NCBI RefSeq assembly: GCF_000372725.1
Contig: NW_005196830.1
Location: forward strand, 471,989-535,988
DNA from: Emiliania huxleyi CCMP1516
Lineage: Eukaryota; Haptophyta; Isochrysidales; Noelaerhabdaceae
DNA length: 64,000 nucleotides
Direction of reading: 5' to 3'
The notes beneath the pieces were generated by a model. That model was not told the DNA's origin, did no database searches, and worked only from the letters and a program-made list of their open reading frames with translations. Positions 9,892 to 21,159 of this stretch are shown in pieces. The translations under genes were made by a program, and so were the position numbers. Position 1 is the stretch's first letter. Each line of letters begins with the position of its first letter.

Positions 9892-12800
9892 TCAGCTAGC
9901 TGGGTTCAGCAGCCTCGCTATGCGGTTCTGCCCGCTCATCTCGTCCCCCGTTTCCTGGGCGAGCTCGTTGAACAGCTCGTCGTACGACATGTTGAAGGCG
10001 CGGCAGGACGTCGGCGCGTTGACGGGCCAGTGTAGCGCCTTGAGCCGCCCAAACGTGTGGCGCACCTCGAAGCCGAAATCGCGCTGTGCTTGCTCCGCGT
10101 ACAGCTCCTGCTCCTTGGCAAATCCGGTCAGCCAGACCAGCAGGCGGTTCACGTTGATGATGCGCTGCGTGGCCTGTGGAGAGGTCCGGGAAAGGTCGGG
10201 GGAGGGCGACGGGAGGGGTCGCGTGGACGCTGCGTCGCGTCGCCGGGATCTTGTGGCAGCGCAGCTTGATGGTCGGGCTCGACGGCGTCGCGGAACAGAA
10301 CGGCACCTGCGCCAAGGCAAGGGGGGGGGAGGGAGGGGGGTCAGCTTCCCAACTCGATGGCGGCTGAGCGCCGGGCACAGGCGCCTTTGCGAGCACCGAC
10401 GCCTCGTTCTCGCTGTCTCGCACCAGCCCGTCGGAGACCTATGAGAGACAGCTCCGAGAAAGCTCGAGGGACGCGCCCGCCGCAGGTCGCGCTCCAGCCC
10501 GTCATGGACCATGTTGACCCACTCTAGGAAGTGTCTAGAAAGTGTCTAGAAAGTGTCAAGGGAGTGTCTAGGAAGTGTCTAGGAAGTGTCTAGGAAGTGT
10601 CTAGGAAGTGTCCAGGAAGTCATAGACCATGTTGACCCACTCTAGGAAGTGTCTAGGAGGTGTCTAGGAAGTCATAGACCATGTTGACCCACAGGTGCTG
10701 CGCGTGCGCGTCGACGAACGCCTGCTCGCGGCTCGCGGCGCGTGAAGAGTCGACGCTCGAGAGTCGCAGCCCGCGGCGTCGCTGGGAGGTGTGTGTGTGG
10801 CGGGGAGGTGTGTGGCGCTAGGAGTTGTTTGTGGCGGGAGGTGTGTGTGGCTCGCCGCCGCTCCTCCTCCTGCCGGTCCTGCAGAAGCGGCTGCCCGACG
10901 GTGCGGCAAGCAGTGGGGAGGCGTGCGGGGCGGGGAACACCGAAGAGGCTGGGAGGGTGTGTGTGTGCTGCTCACCACGATGGCGGGGTAGGTGTATGGG
11001 TACTCTCTCCGGTTCTCGGGGATGCCGCCCGGGCTGAACGAGAAGACGTCGACGATGTCGCCCGCTTCAACGGCGGGCGGCGGCGGCGCAAGTGGCGGCG
11101 AAGGCTGCCGCGCCTTGCGCAGCAGCTCGCACCATGAGCGGCGGAAGTAGCGCAGCGTGACGGCGACGCGTGCGACGGGGACGGTGTAGCCAGCCTTCTT
11201 CTGCTGGTCCATCATCACGAGGCCGTCCAGCGGTGGGACGCTGTCGCTCACGAGCACGTCGTGCTTCACCTTCCACCTGGTTCGAGGGCCATGGTTGGGA
11301 GCCGGTCCAGTGTGTGAGGGTTGAGGGGCCGTGTGTGCTTGCCGGCTGCACCTCGACTGCCCGTACAGGCAGTACGCCATGGCGGCCTTGATGGTCCTCC
11401 GCCGGAGGATCGGCACAACCGTTGAGCTGCCGATGGTGCTCTTCGCCTCTTTCGTCAGAACCACCTCCGCCTGCCCGGCGATGCCGACGGTGATGATCAC
11501 GTCGCCGTACGCGGGTTTGTCGGAGTGCGCGCCGACGCCCGCCTCCCTCTTGCTCGTGTTGACCGGCATCAGCGTCAGCTGCGCGTAGCCCAGCACAAAG
11601 TCGCCCGTCTCGCGATCACCAAGCAGCGGCAGCGGTTGCTCGCCCGGCTCGATCAGCTTCTTGCGCAGCTGCGCGTCGAGGTCTCGGATCGGCTCCGGCA
11701 CGTCCGGCCATTTGGTCGGGTCGTTGTGCTGCGTGCCGCCAAGGCCGCGATGCCAGTGGTCGGCGATCACCTCGGAGAAGGGGCTGCTGCCGTCGCGCTC
11801 GAGGAAGTACTTGAGCTGGTTTGCAAACCAGGGGTCTGCGCTGCGCGAGAGCGCATCTTGGTTGTCGAGCAGCCACCGCTGCGCGGGGGCGACGTCGAGC
11901 TTGCTCGTGACAATGAAGCCGTCGGTGCCGTCGAACGTCTCCTTCTCCTCCATCGTCGTCGCGAAACCCCGCGTGTCAACCACGTGCAGCGTGCTCTCCT
12001 TGGCCAGCCTGTTGCCCTCCAGCGTATGGTGGTCCTCCAGGTTCTTGCCCGCAAAGATCAGCCGCTGGCAGCCGGCGGGGAGGTCTCGCCCGTTTATTGT
12101 TGCCTTCCACTCGACCAGCCGTTTCACAAAGTCGACCCTCGCGTCCAGCGGGCAATTGAGCGTAAACGAATCGCCGGACAGCAGCTTGGCAAAGACCTGG
12201 ACCGCCTTGCCCAGCCCGGGAGGCGGCTTCGGCTCTGCAGGAGCGGCCGGCGCCGCTCGCTCGGCCGCCGCCATTGGCTGTTTGCCCAGACGGCGGGGAG
12301 ACTCGGGGGGCGGTGCCTCCACGCCACCACCGCCGCCGCTGCTGCCGCTGCCGCCGCCGCTGCCGCTGCCGCCGCCGCCACCGCCGCCACCGCCGCCACC
12401 GCCACTGCCGCTGCCACCACTGCCGCCGCCGCCACTGCTGCTGGCGGCAGAAGCGGCAGCGCCGGTGGCCCCGCTTCTGCCGTCGGCCCCGCCTCTCGCG
12501 GCGTCAGGCGACCCGTAGCCGTCGTCTCCGCACGTCGCTTTTGGGACCATGTTCAGCATGCCCGCGCCGGCGGTGGAGCCCTTGCCGAGGGGGATGAGGG
12601 GTCCTGCAGGGGCGGGCCCCGCTGCGCCGCCTCCCGCCGCACCCCGCCGCCTCGCCTCCTCCTTCTGCTTCTCCTCGTCACGAAGCCGCTCCTGCTGCTG
12701 CAGCCGCATCTCCTCGGCCCGCTCCTCCGCCGCTGCCCGCTTCCTCTCCGCCCTCTCGGCCGCCGCCCTCTCGGCCGCCGCCCTCTCCGCAACCGCCCTC

Positions 12801-14090
12801 GCCGCTTCCCGCTTCTTCTCCGCCGCCCGCTCCGCCTCCGCCGTCTGCTGCTGCGCTGCCGCCGCCTCGGCCGCTGCCGCCGCCTCGGCCGCCGCCGCCT
12901 CCTCTGCCGCCGCCACCTCCTCTGCCGCCGCCTCCTCTGCCGCGGCCTGCTCCTCTGCCGCGGCCTGCTCCTCTGCCGCGGCCTGCTCGGTCTCTCCCGC
13001 GAGCTCTGCTGCCGCCGCAGCCGCCGCCGCCTCCTCTGCCACCGCCCCCACCCCCTCCTGCGCTGCGGTCTCCGCCCCCTCCGCCGCCCCCTCCGCCACC
13101 GCGTCCGCCGCCCCCTCCTCCGCCCCCTCCAGCCGCAGAAGGCTCCTGTCCTTTCCGTGCACCATCGCCTCCTGGTGTTCAATCACCAGCCGGCCCTCAC
13201 CCGCCGCCGTGCCCTCCCCGTCGGAGACGACGATCTGGCCAACAAGAAGCCCCGCCAGGTGCGCTGCGCGGCTCATCCACGCCTGTGCAGCCGTCGTCCA
13301 GCTCGCGTCCCCCGGGAGAGTCTGTGGCGAGGGGAGGGAAAGACGGGGTGAGACAAAGAAGGGGAGGGGGAGCTGGGCGCTGTGCCAGGGATGCGGCCGT
13401 GCGGGGCGGGGGAGGTTGGGTGGGGGGAGGCGGGGCGGGGAGGGGGAAGGGGGAGGCGCGGTGCGCTGCCTGCAGCTGCCGCTCGGTGGCGGGTTTTGTG
13501 CGGAGCGGGTGGCTGCCCACGGTGGCCACGGCGAGCCTCAGCGCCTCCTCGAGCCTAGGGGCGTACTCGGGCACGTCACGGACACGTCGCGGACACGTCG
13601 CAAGCCACAGCTCCTCGCGGAACCTCATCTCCCTTTTTGCGCTCTCCTGCAGCTTGGCCACGAGCGCTGTGCGGACGTCGCCGGAAAAGGCCCAGTAGAG
13701 CTTTTCGTGCTCCTCTGGAATGGTGCCCCTCGGAACCACCTCGCTCCACATGCTCGCGGGGTGCACCCCCGCCGGCAACCTCGCCGGCAGCTCCAGCTTT
13801 GTCGCCGCCGGCTCGACCGCCGCCGCGCCCGCGCCCGGCTTGGACGCCTTTTTTGCCGCCTTGGCTGGCTGGCGCGGCGTGCCATCGGCGGGACGAGGCG
13901 CCTCCGCGGCGGGGCGCTTGCCGCCCTTCTTCCTCGCAGCTGGTGCCGCCGCTGACGCCGCCACCGAAGCCGGCCGGCTGCCCGCAGCACCGCCGCCGCT
14001 GCTGCTGCTGCCGCCGCTGCTGCCGCCGCCGCTACTTCCGCCGCCGCTAGCACCAGCGCTGCTACCGCCGCCGCTAGCACAAGCGCTGCT

Positions 14091-14131
<41 letters not shown>

Positions 14132-14486
14132 TCTGCTGCTCCTGTACCCACTCGGCCACGAAATCGTCCGAGGACATTCCCAAAGCGGTGCAAATGTTTT
14201 GCGCGCGCTCCAGCGGGGAACCTGCTGGAGACGCAATGTTTCCCCACTCCGCTTCCTCGATGATCCTCGACGCGAGCGTGGCGCCGCAACGAAAAACTTG
14301 CTTGATCGCCAGGATGAGGCAGATGGCCGCTGCGCGCGATAGCATCTCACCCGGATTGAAATGGACGGGTTCCGGCAGCCCAAGGGCTTGCTCAGCGTTG
14401 CTGAGAAGTTGCCTCGGGCTGTCGCCGTCGCAGTCGAGGACCGCTTTGATGCTGGCGCACATGTCGCGAAGCAGCGCTGGCGCCAT
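9892..14486 (-). CDS. ubiquitin-like + AlkB-like 2OG-Fe(II) oxygenase multidomain protein
   Basis: Probably one multi-exon minus-strand gene, though it could be two. Exon 1 (14486 to about 13480) encodes a novel N-terminal domain (LSNAEQALGLPEPVHFNPGE), poly-Gly/Ser and a basic linker, then LYWAFSGDVRTALVAKLQ. After a CACAG acceptor near 13321 the frame continues with TLPGDASWTTAAQAW, a long Ala/Glu-rich coiled segment, Gly-rich linkers and a ubiquitin-like domain (GRDLPAGCQRLIFAGKNLED, about 12000-12200). A dioxygenase-like region follows: GVGAHSDKPAYGDVI (HxD iron ligands, about 11500), KVKHDVLVSD (candidate distal His) and VAVTLRYFR (Arg, 2-oxoglutarate). The last exon (to TGA at 9892) encodes QRIINVNRLLVWLTG ... 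LNPAS. The intron at 10520-10690 contains three copies of the exon edge GTCAACATGGTC and a TCTAGGAAGTG minisatellite. The exact exon chain is unresolved. Demethylation/hydroxylation is inferred from the fold. Confidence 0.6.
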
Positions 14487-14763
14487 ACGAGGCTCGTCGC
14501 GTTCGCGTCCTCGCTGAACCTGCAGGGCCGGGGGGGCGCCGAGAACACCCGGCGTGTATTCTTTTTTTGCTGGGGGCGGACAGCTTGCCGGGGAAGGTGG
14601 GACGAGGCGAGTCCAGTTAGGTAGTCCTCGCTGAAACCTGCCTACCTACCTAGGCAGCGTGCCCAATACTACGCCTCCGCCCCCTCCGTCGCCTCCCCTT
14701 CCGCCTCGGCTGCCCCCGCCTCCACACCTCGCCCTCGACACACACTCACCCAAGTCCCTCCCC

Positions 14764-15132
14764 GTTGATACAGTCGGTTGGCGTCGACGACCACAAGGTG
14801 TCGACACAAGGTGCCGCCCAACGAGACCGACCAGGTGCAGTCGATTGATCGCGGCATGGGGCGCCATCAAAGTCTACCTTGGGCAGCTGCTCGATGAGTG
14901 GCTCGACGACGAGGACAACCTCGAGAAGTGGGAGTCGAACACGCTGACGGCCTCGGACCGCCGCATCCTCCTCGCCCACTGGTTCTACAAGGCCTCCATG
15001 AAGGCGCTCCAGGGCGAGGCCAAGCGCAAGTACTTCGAGCACGCCGGCGCCCTGCTCACAGCCGACGGCACGGACGACGACCTGGAGGGCGCCCCCGCCG
15101 GCTACAAGGTGGTGATCCCGCAGCTTACTTAA
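14764..15132 (+). pseudogene. C-terminal remnant of a DDE-superfamily (pogo/jerky-type) transposase
   Basis: Two reading frames are needed. The first (from about 14811) gives VPPNETDQVQSIDRGMGRH, and after a frame change near 14868 the second gives IKVYLGQLLDEWLDDEDNLE, TASDRRILLAHW, KYFEHAGALLTADGTDDDL and a stop at 15130-15132. The 'PPN-T-QP-DRG' catalytic block, followed by 'DEDNLEKWE--LTASDRRIL' and '-LLTADGTDDD', is typical of the C-terminus of DDE_1 superfamily transposases. The catalytic core upstream is missing, so this is a dead DNA-transposon fragment. Confidence 0.75.
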
Positions 15133-15362
15133 TATTTTATTTTCTCACGGAAACACGCTCGGCCCGGCTGACCTGAGTGCCGGCCGGGGCTAAGAAACCA
15201 CGGCGCGGGCTGGGGGGGGAGGGTGGAAAGGCTTAGAAACGGCGGCGTGGCGCCGGATCCTGTTTTCTTAATGCGAAACAGACTGTAACGGACAAAACGG
15301 AGCCCTTGCCCTCCGGCTCGCCCCCAGCACGCTGCCCCGAGGCGCCGGAGCACACTCCCACG

Positions 15363-16124
15363 ATGATGCAAAAGTGGGACGATCCCGACGACTCGCCGGA
15401 AGGAATTGCTCCGGAGGATGGCCCTTCGCGTTTCTGCCTCGGTCGGTCTTGTGCCGAGAGCCAGATCATTCTGGCCCGGATGCTGCTGATCGCGCCACTC
15501 CTCTACGCCGGGTGGTGCGCCTCGCCGACCCATCCTCTCCGCGGGCGGCGCGCCGGCCATTCCCACTCCTCTCCACTACGGCTCAGGTATCTCTTCGCGG
15601 CAGTGATCAGCGCGTCTTTTGAGGACCTGCCTCTATCGGGGACGGTACCGTTCAAGCACGAGCGGTTCGTGACGGGAGACGGCGCCTCTGAGGCAAACGC
15701 CCGTCTCGCCTTCGACTACCGCGTGGGCCGCGGATCGGGGCCAGACGAGTACCGTCCACTCACCGCCTGGCTCTCGATGGTTTTGACGAATGCGCTGCTC
15801 GCGCCGTGGCTCATATTTCTGTGTGCGCACGACTCGAGGCGCGCGGTAGACTACAGCAGCTCGCTGCAGAGCCTGCACGTGATCCTCGTCACCGGCATCA
15901 TGGACGGACTCCCCGACAACTCCTGCTGGTGGCTTACGATGACGGGCTGCTGGCTGTGGCAGAGCCAGGTGGCGACACTCCTCCTCTCGAGGTGCGGTAG
16001 CGGCCGGTCTGGCTGCACGCGCCGGCTGGACTGGGGGCCGCGAGGCGCAGGGCCGTCGCTGCCGGTCGGAATCGCCACCGAGCACGTATCACGGCGCGTC
16101 TTCAACGCCAGCCTCGTGCCGTGA
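15363..16124 (+). CDS. SYS1: SYS1-like Golgi membrane protein
   Basis: Single exon. The start is the ATG pair at 15363/15366 (MMQKWDD); an in-frame ATG at 15306 is possible. The WDDP start followed by SQIILARMLLIAPLLYAGW corresponds to the family's WDP...QI...YY first helix. RPLTAWLSMVLTNALLAPWL, YSSSLQSLHVILVTGIMDGL and NSCWWLTMTGCWLWQSQVA match SYS1 helices 2-4, including the conserved WW. SYS1 recruits ARFRP1/ARL3 to the trans-Golgi. The C-terminal 50 residues are longer than usual, and there is an insertion after WDDP that may be an undetected intron. Confidence 0.72.
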   Translation: MMQKWDDPDDSPEGIAPEDGPSRFCLGRSCAESQIILARMLLIAPLLYAGWCASPTHPLRGRRAGHSHSSPLRLRYLFAAVISASFEDLPLSGTVPFKHERFVTGDGASEANARLAFDYRVGRGSGPDEYRPLTAWLSMVLTNALLAPWLIFLCAHDSRRAVDYSSSLQSLHVILVTGIMDGLPDNSCWWLTMTGCWLWQSQVATLLLSRCGSGRSGCTRRLDWGPRGAGPSLPVGIATEHVSRRVFNASLVP

Positions 16125-16230
16125 CAAAGCTCAGAGTCCTTCCGAGTCGCCTTTCAGCAGCTTACTTGCCGGCATGGATTTTTTTTTCGTATTTGGGATT
16201 GTCTCCCCGCCGCGCAGTCTAGCTCGTCGC

Positions 16231-17594
16231 TCAGTCTCGCTTGCTTTGCCTCTGCGCGGCGCGACCCCGGCCCCGCGCCAACCTCCTACACCCGCAACAG
16301 CAGAGCAAGCCGGCCGCGAGAGCGCCGCCGGCGAGGGCGGCCACGGCTGCGCGCAGCTCCGCCGCGGCGTCAAAGATGGTCGGGAGGGCCTGCGCTGCGC
16401 GCCAGCGCTCCGCCTCTTGCCCGGCGGTCAGCCCGAGCGGCAGAGAGTGCTCGAGCGCCTTCGGCGGCAGTTGTGGCACGTCGGGCGGTCGGGCGGTCGG
16501 GTGGCGAACTTGGTACTCGCGCCCCGCGGGTGTCGTGTGCTCCGGAGGGAGGGAGGGAGGCAGGCAGACAGAGAGCTGAGAGAGCGGATAGATAGAGAGA
16601 CAGAAAGACAGAGTTAGACACACCGCCAGAGAGAGAGACGGGCGGAGAGGCAGAGAAGCGAGGGCGGGGGCAGGCAGAGAGGAGGGAGGGAAGGCACCGT
16701 GCCGCCGTCGAGCGCGTGGTGGATACGGACGACGATGGCGCCGCAGCCCGTGGGTGACGAAGGAGGAGCCGACGGCTCGCAGCTAGCCTATCGCGAGAGA
16801 TGGGGAGAGATGGGGAGAGATGGGGAGACAGATGGGGACGACGGACGGCGCTCGCAAATCGTCGCCGGGTCGGAGGGCCTACGGAGACACAGGGGTGTGT
16901 GAAGCCGGCTTGTGTTTCTTTTCTCTGTCTTGGGAGGGGTCGGGTGGCCAGCGCAGCTCGGCCGAGCCAAAGTTGAGGAAGGGGTACGCGCCTATGGCGA
17001 GACACGGAGAGAGATAGGGAGATATGGGGAGATATCCGAAGTTAGGACGGGCTACGCGCCCGCCGCCGGCCCGCCCAGTGCACGCAGCGCCTATTCACAG
17101 CGGAGGCTGTGAACAGCGTCTCTCCACAGCTCGGCCCGCCCAGTGCACTCGCAGCGCCGCCACGGCCGAGGGAGGCAGCGGCGGCAGCGGGCGGCGGGCG
17201 TCGTGCGGGGTGGGCAGCCTGCGGGAAGGTTCCGAGAAGGGTCCGCGAAGGGGCCCCGAAGCGAGGAGGGTCGGTGGCGAATGCTTCTCACCACTGCCGC
17301 TGCTGCCGCTGCTGCCGCTGCTGCCACTGCTGCTGCTGCTGCCGCTGCTGCCGCTGCTACTGCTGCCGCTGCTACTCACCACTACTCACTACTACTACTA
17401 CTACTACTACAACTGACTACTGCTGCCACTCTCGTGAGGCAACACCGGTGCGAGGCGAAGAGGCGGTGCTGCAGGCCGCAGAGAGGGCCCCCGACGGCTC
17501 CGAGGCCGCAGGCATGCGTGAGGCCGGAGGAGGTCACCTGAGGGGGGGGGGGGTACTCGCACAGAGTGTGTCTGATTGCCAGTCTGGTTGACAC

Positions 17595-17692
<98 letters not shown>

Positions 17693-19425
17693 GTCGCCCG
17701 GGATTCACACCAGGGAGGAGTAGGGGACGCTGCGGGTGTGAAGAGTGCCCACACACCCGTGCCAGGGACCCGGCGCATGTACAAGCTGATGGAGCATCGA
17801 GGAGGCACTCCCTCTCGCGGCCCGTGCATCAAGGGTCGCCATTCGAGTGCGAGGGAATCTCGGGTGATCTCGAGTGATCTCGGGTAGCATCGGGTGATCT
17901 CGGGTAGCCTCGGGCAATCTCGGGCAATCTCGGGCAATCTCGGGCAATCTCGGGCAATCTCGGGGGCCACCTCGAGCAGCTCTGCGCCGGGCGGGAGGGC
18001 GGCGCGAGGGGCGCCTGCCAACTCTGCGTAGTGCACGTCGCCAGAGAGGAGGAGTGCGCCCCGCGGCCGCGTCTCCTCGAGCAGCGAGAGCAGACGCCGC
18101 CGCTCGCGCGGGAAGTGCCCCCACGACTCGACCGCCGCCGCCGAGGTTAGCACCTGGGGAGGCTCTGGAGAGGCTCTGGGAGGACGGCTCTAGGAAGGCT
18201 GTAGGAGCGTCCGGCAAGGCTGTAGGGGGAGTGCTCTAGGCGTGCTCTAGGCGTGCTCCAGAAGAGCGTGAAGAGGGCTCAGGAAGGATCTAGGCAGGGC
18301 TCGGAAGGTTCTAGGAGGCCTCGCCTGGACCGACGAGCTGATGAGGTGCCGGAGATAGGGGGAGATATGGGGAGATATGGGGAGATCAGAGGCCTCGCCT
18401 GGACCGACGAGCTGATGAGGTGCTGGAGATATGGGGAGATATGGGGAGATATGGGGAGATCAGAGGCCTCGCCTGGACTGACGAGACGATGAGGTGCGCC
18501 GACGCGGTCGAGTTGGTGAGCTGGGTCCGGAGCCACGCCCACTGCTCCTCGTCCAGCACTTGCGCGGAGTGCGAGCTGCCTAGATCTCGGCCAATCTCGG
18601 GTCGTCTCGAGGGAGACCCTCGGACGAACTCGCCTAGCACCGGCGCGGGGGGAGAGCGGATGCCGACGCCCAGCAGGGCGCACGCGGAGCGAGTGACGCC
18701 CGCAAGGTAGCCCGCCTGTCGCGGACGTGTCGCGGACGTGTCGCGGACGTGTCGTGGGTGTGTCGTGTGGTGGACGTGTCGTGCCCGCCTTTGGCACGCG
18801 CGACCAGCCGCCAGGCGACGGGACCGCGTGGTCCGCTCGGCCGAAGCGCGTGTCGAGCATCACCACCTTGGTTAAGAATGAATGAGTCAGCACGAGCAGT
18901 GACTCCTGTGTGTCGAAGCATCACCACCTTGAGCTGCCGGGGCGGCTCGCCGAGCGTGCGGCTGCCGTAGAGGCCTCCTCTCTGGGTGCGCCGCGCCGAG
19001 TCAGCGGGCGCGCCGACAACCTCGTCGAGGAAGAGCTGCCGCGCGTCCTCCTTCAGCTCCCAGCCAACGCCGCCGTCGTTCAGCCCGTAGTCGTGATCGT
19101 CGTATACGCCGTCGACCGGCACGCCGCGCAGCGCCGGCTCGCCCGCCTGCGCGTACGCCTCACGCAGCTGCGCGGCAGATGTCACCGACCCTTTCGGGTA
19201 CATGGCATCGCCCAGCCACAGCCACAGCGCCGGCGACTGCGCGGCGACGGCGTCCCACACAGGCTGAGGCTTGAGCTGCTTCCGGCAGGAGCCGAACGCC
19301 ACGCGCAGTGGTGCGCCGACGTGCAGTAGAAGGGTCGGGCTGATGGCGGAGGCAAGGGTGAGGCAGGAGAGCATGACCGTGCCGGCGCCGTGCATGTGGC
19401 CGACGCGGGAGACGCGGAATTTCAC
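16231..19425 (-). CDS. PhoD-like phosphatase with C-terminal membrane anchor
   Basis: Multi-exon metallophosphatase. Exon 1 (from 19425, or from ATG at 19395 or 19374) encodes a signal-peptide-like MLSCLTLASAISPTLLLHVG, then RVAFGSCRKQ, WLWLGDAMYP (metal Asp) and GVYDDHDYGLND (metal motif), ending at 18928. After a 61-bp intron, VVMLDTRFGR follows (18866 on). Then come LDEEQWAWLRTQL ... HLIVSSVQ (to 18473), VLTSAAAVESWGHFPRERRR ... LLLSGDVHYAELAG (from 18153), VTSSGLTHACGLGAVGG (near 17538), YPFLNFGSAELRWPPDPS (near 16990), IVVRIHHALDGG (near 16725) and a last exon (to 16231) with a membrane helix, ALAGGALAAGLLCCCGC, and a basic tail. Domain order and metal ligands match PhoD phosphodiesterase/phosphatases. 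Family knowledge suggests phosphate scavenging at the surface. Introns hold duplicated exon edges and GATATGGG, TCTAGG and GT repeats. Confidence 0.88.
17595..17692. repeat. (CG)/(GT) microsatellite in a PhoD intron
   Basis: A run of CG followed by about 90 bp of GT dinucleotides with a few GC interruptions, inside the intron between the ELLE and VTSSGLTH exons. Confidence 0.95.
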
Positions 19426-19448
19426 ATGTTATTTTTCGGTGTTCACAC

Positions 19449-20770
19449 ATGTACATGTGCATGTGCCTAGTTGTGTTTCTCTGCTCCCTCTGCTCGCCGC
19501 GCTCTCTCACCAAGCCAAAGCCGACGGCAGACTCTGCTGCGCTCGCAAACGCGCGAGCTCTCGCCGCCAAGCTCGCGGCGTCAAAAGTGGCTGCGGCTCA
19601 AACTGCACCCGCCGCTGCGCCTTCTGCACCCGCCGCTGCGCCTTCTGCACCCGCCGCTGCGCCTTCTGCACCCGCCGGCAGCGACGACGACGACGACGAC
19701 AGGGATCTCAGCTCGTACGACCTTTCTGCGGGCGGCGGCGGCAGCCGCGATGGGAGCCCTTGCCACCCGGCTAAGCCTGCCGAGGCGCCGGCCGGGTGGC
19801 CCGAGGTGGGCGAGCGAGTGCGGGCGCGCTATTCGGCACACAGCGTCACCTTCCGGCCCGCGAGGGTGGTGGCGCTCGACGCTCGCGCCGGGACGGTCGC
19901 GCTGCGGTTCGAGGGCTGGGGCGACGTGGTGGACACGCCGCTCGGCCGTGTGGAGCCCCTCTCGGGTGGCGCCTTCGCAAGAGGCGCGCGCCCTCCACCT
20001 GCCAGCCCTCCGCCGGTTAGGGAGATGGCGACGGCCTTGGCGCCGCTCGCTCCTCTGGAGGAGCTTCAGGTTCGTCTGTTAGGGACCTTCTCACGTGACC
20101 TCTGACCCCGCGCAGGAGCATCCGAGCAGCTTCCCGGCCGCGAGAGCCCGACGTACGCCGACTACGGCGACGTCAGCGCCGAGGAGCGCACGTCACACCG
20201 CTCACTGGGGTTGCGCCAAGGGGCTCCTGGCTTTTAGACGTGGAGTCGCGAGCCCCCCCCCCCCCCCCCCCCCTGTGCCCCACCACCTTGTGTGTGCGGA
20301 GAAGTGTCTGGCCTGACCTTAGGAGCGCGCGCTGGTGGCGGAGCACCAGCAGCATCGCCACGAAGGTGGGCACCGCCCTCGTCCTCCGGGCGACATGCAC
20401 ATGCACATGCTACATGTCTGGGACGGGTCCCAGCCGTGACATGCACACGCACAATTCCGCTGTACTCCCTGTCCTCCTAGCCCTCGCCTTCACGCGGAGC
20501 TCTGGACACGCGGCAGGCGGCAGGAGGGCCGTACTCCCGGACTCTGGGCCGTACTCCCGTGGCGTAGGCGCGCAGCCAGAGGACCGCGGCCGGGCCCTCC
20601 TCAAGGGGATGGGGTGGGTGCCGGGCACTGCCCTCGGCGCGAGAGGCGCGGCGGCGGGCGAGCGCGCGGAGCGGCCGGTGGCGGAGACGTTGCCGATGCA
20701 GACCGACCGCCGAGGGCTGGGCGCGGGCGGCGGCTCGGGCACAAAGCGGCGGCGCGAGGGCGTGAGGTGA
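19449..20770 (+). CDS. Tudor + G-patch protein (ZGPAT-like layout)
   Basis: Proposed exons: 19449-20073, 20116-20183, 20323-20365, 20568-20770 (312 aa, all phases consistent). An Ala/Pro repeat (APAAAPS x3) and an acidic run precede a Tudor-like domain: WPEVGERVRARYSAHSVTFR, then GTVALRFEGWGDVVDTPLGR. The exons then give SEQLPGRESPTYADYG, RALVAEHQQHRH and a C-terminal G-patch (GRALLKGMGWVPGTALGARG). Tudor domains bind methylated Arg/Lys and G-patches activate DEAH helicases, so a splicing or RNA-binding regulator is likely. The order resembles ZGPAT but no CCCH finger is visible. The second intron uses a GA donor (20184) duplicated at the next exon start (20323). The start codon is uncertain; the upstream PhoD gene is divergent, so the two may share a promoter region. 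Confidence 0.7.
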
Positions 20771-21049
20771 GGAGACGACCGACGAGAATCCCGACAACGA
20801 ACGCGGGCTTGTGCTGCATATAATTTGACATATGTTTTGTTTCCCGGTCGCTCCGAAACAGAAAATTTGGTGGCCTCCTCCGATCGTCCGATGGGCCGGC
20901 TCCTGCGCCATTTGCTCTGTGGCATTGCCCCTCTTGCCCGGGTGGCCTCCCAGCGGGTGGGAGTGCTTGCCTTTTACGTACTGCGGTAAATGAGTGGTAT
21001 TTACCACTTATTTGATTGATGTAACTCGCGCATACACATTATTTAGTTC

Positions 21050-21147
21050 CTAACCCCCTAACCCTAACCCTAAATAATGTTAGTATCTCAATCTCTCGTA
21101 ACCCTAACCCGTAACCCTAACCCTAACCCTAGCCCTAACCCTAACCC
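21050..21147. repeat. interstitial telomeric repeat array (CCCTAA)n
   Basis: About 98 bp of mostly CCCTAA units with a few variants (CCCGTAA, CCCTAG), interrupted by a 30-bp spacer. The first block is flanked by a perfect 10-bp inverted repeat, CATTATTTAG (21037-21046) and CTAAATAATG (21070-21079). The array lies between two convergent genes (Tudor/G-patch ending 20770, beta-helix gene ending 21160). Confidence 0.95.
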
Positions 21148-21159
21148 CGCGGGGTGAGG

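Noticed and set aside
11525-13351. 608-codon plus-strand ORF antisense to the Ubl/AlkB gene
   Set aside because: Low-complexity Ala/Arg/Leu shadow of GCC-rich minus-strand coding; no domain in this frame, whereas the minus strand has recognisable motifs.
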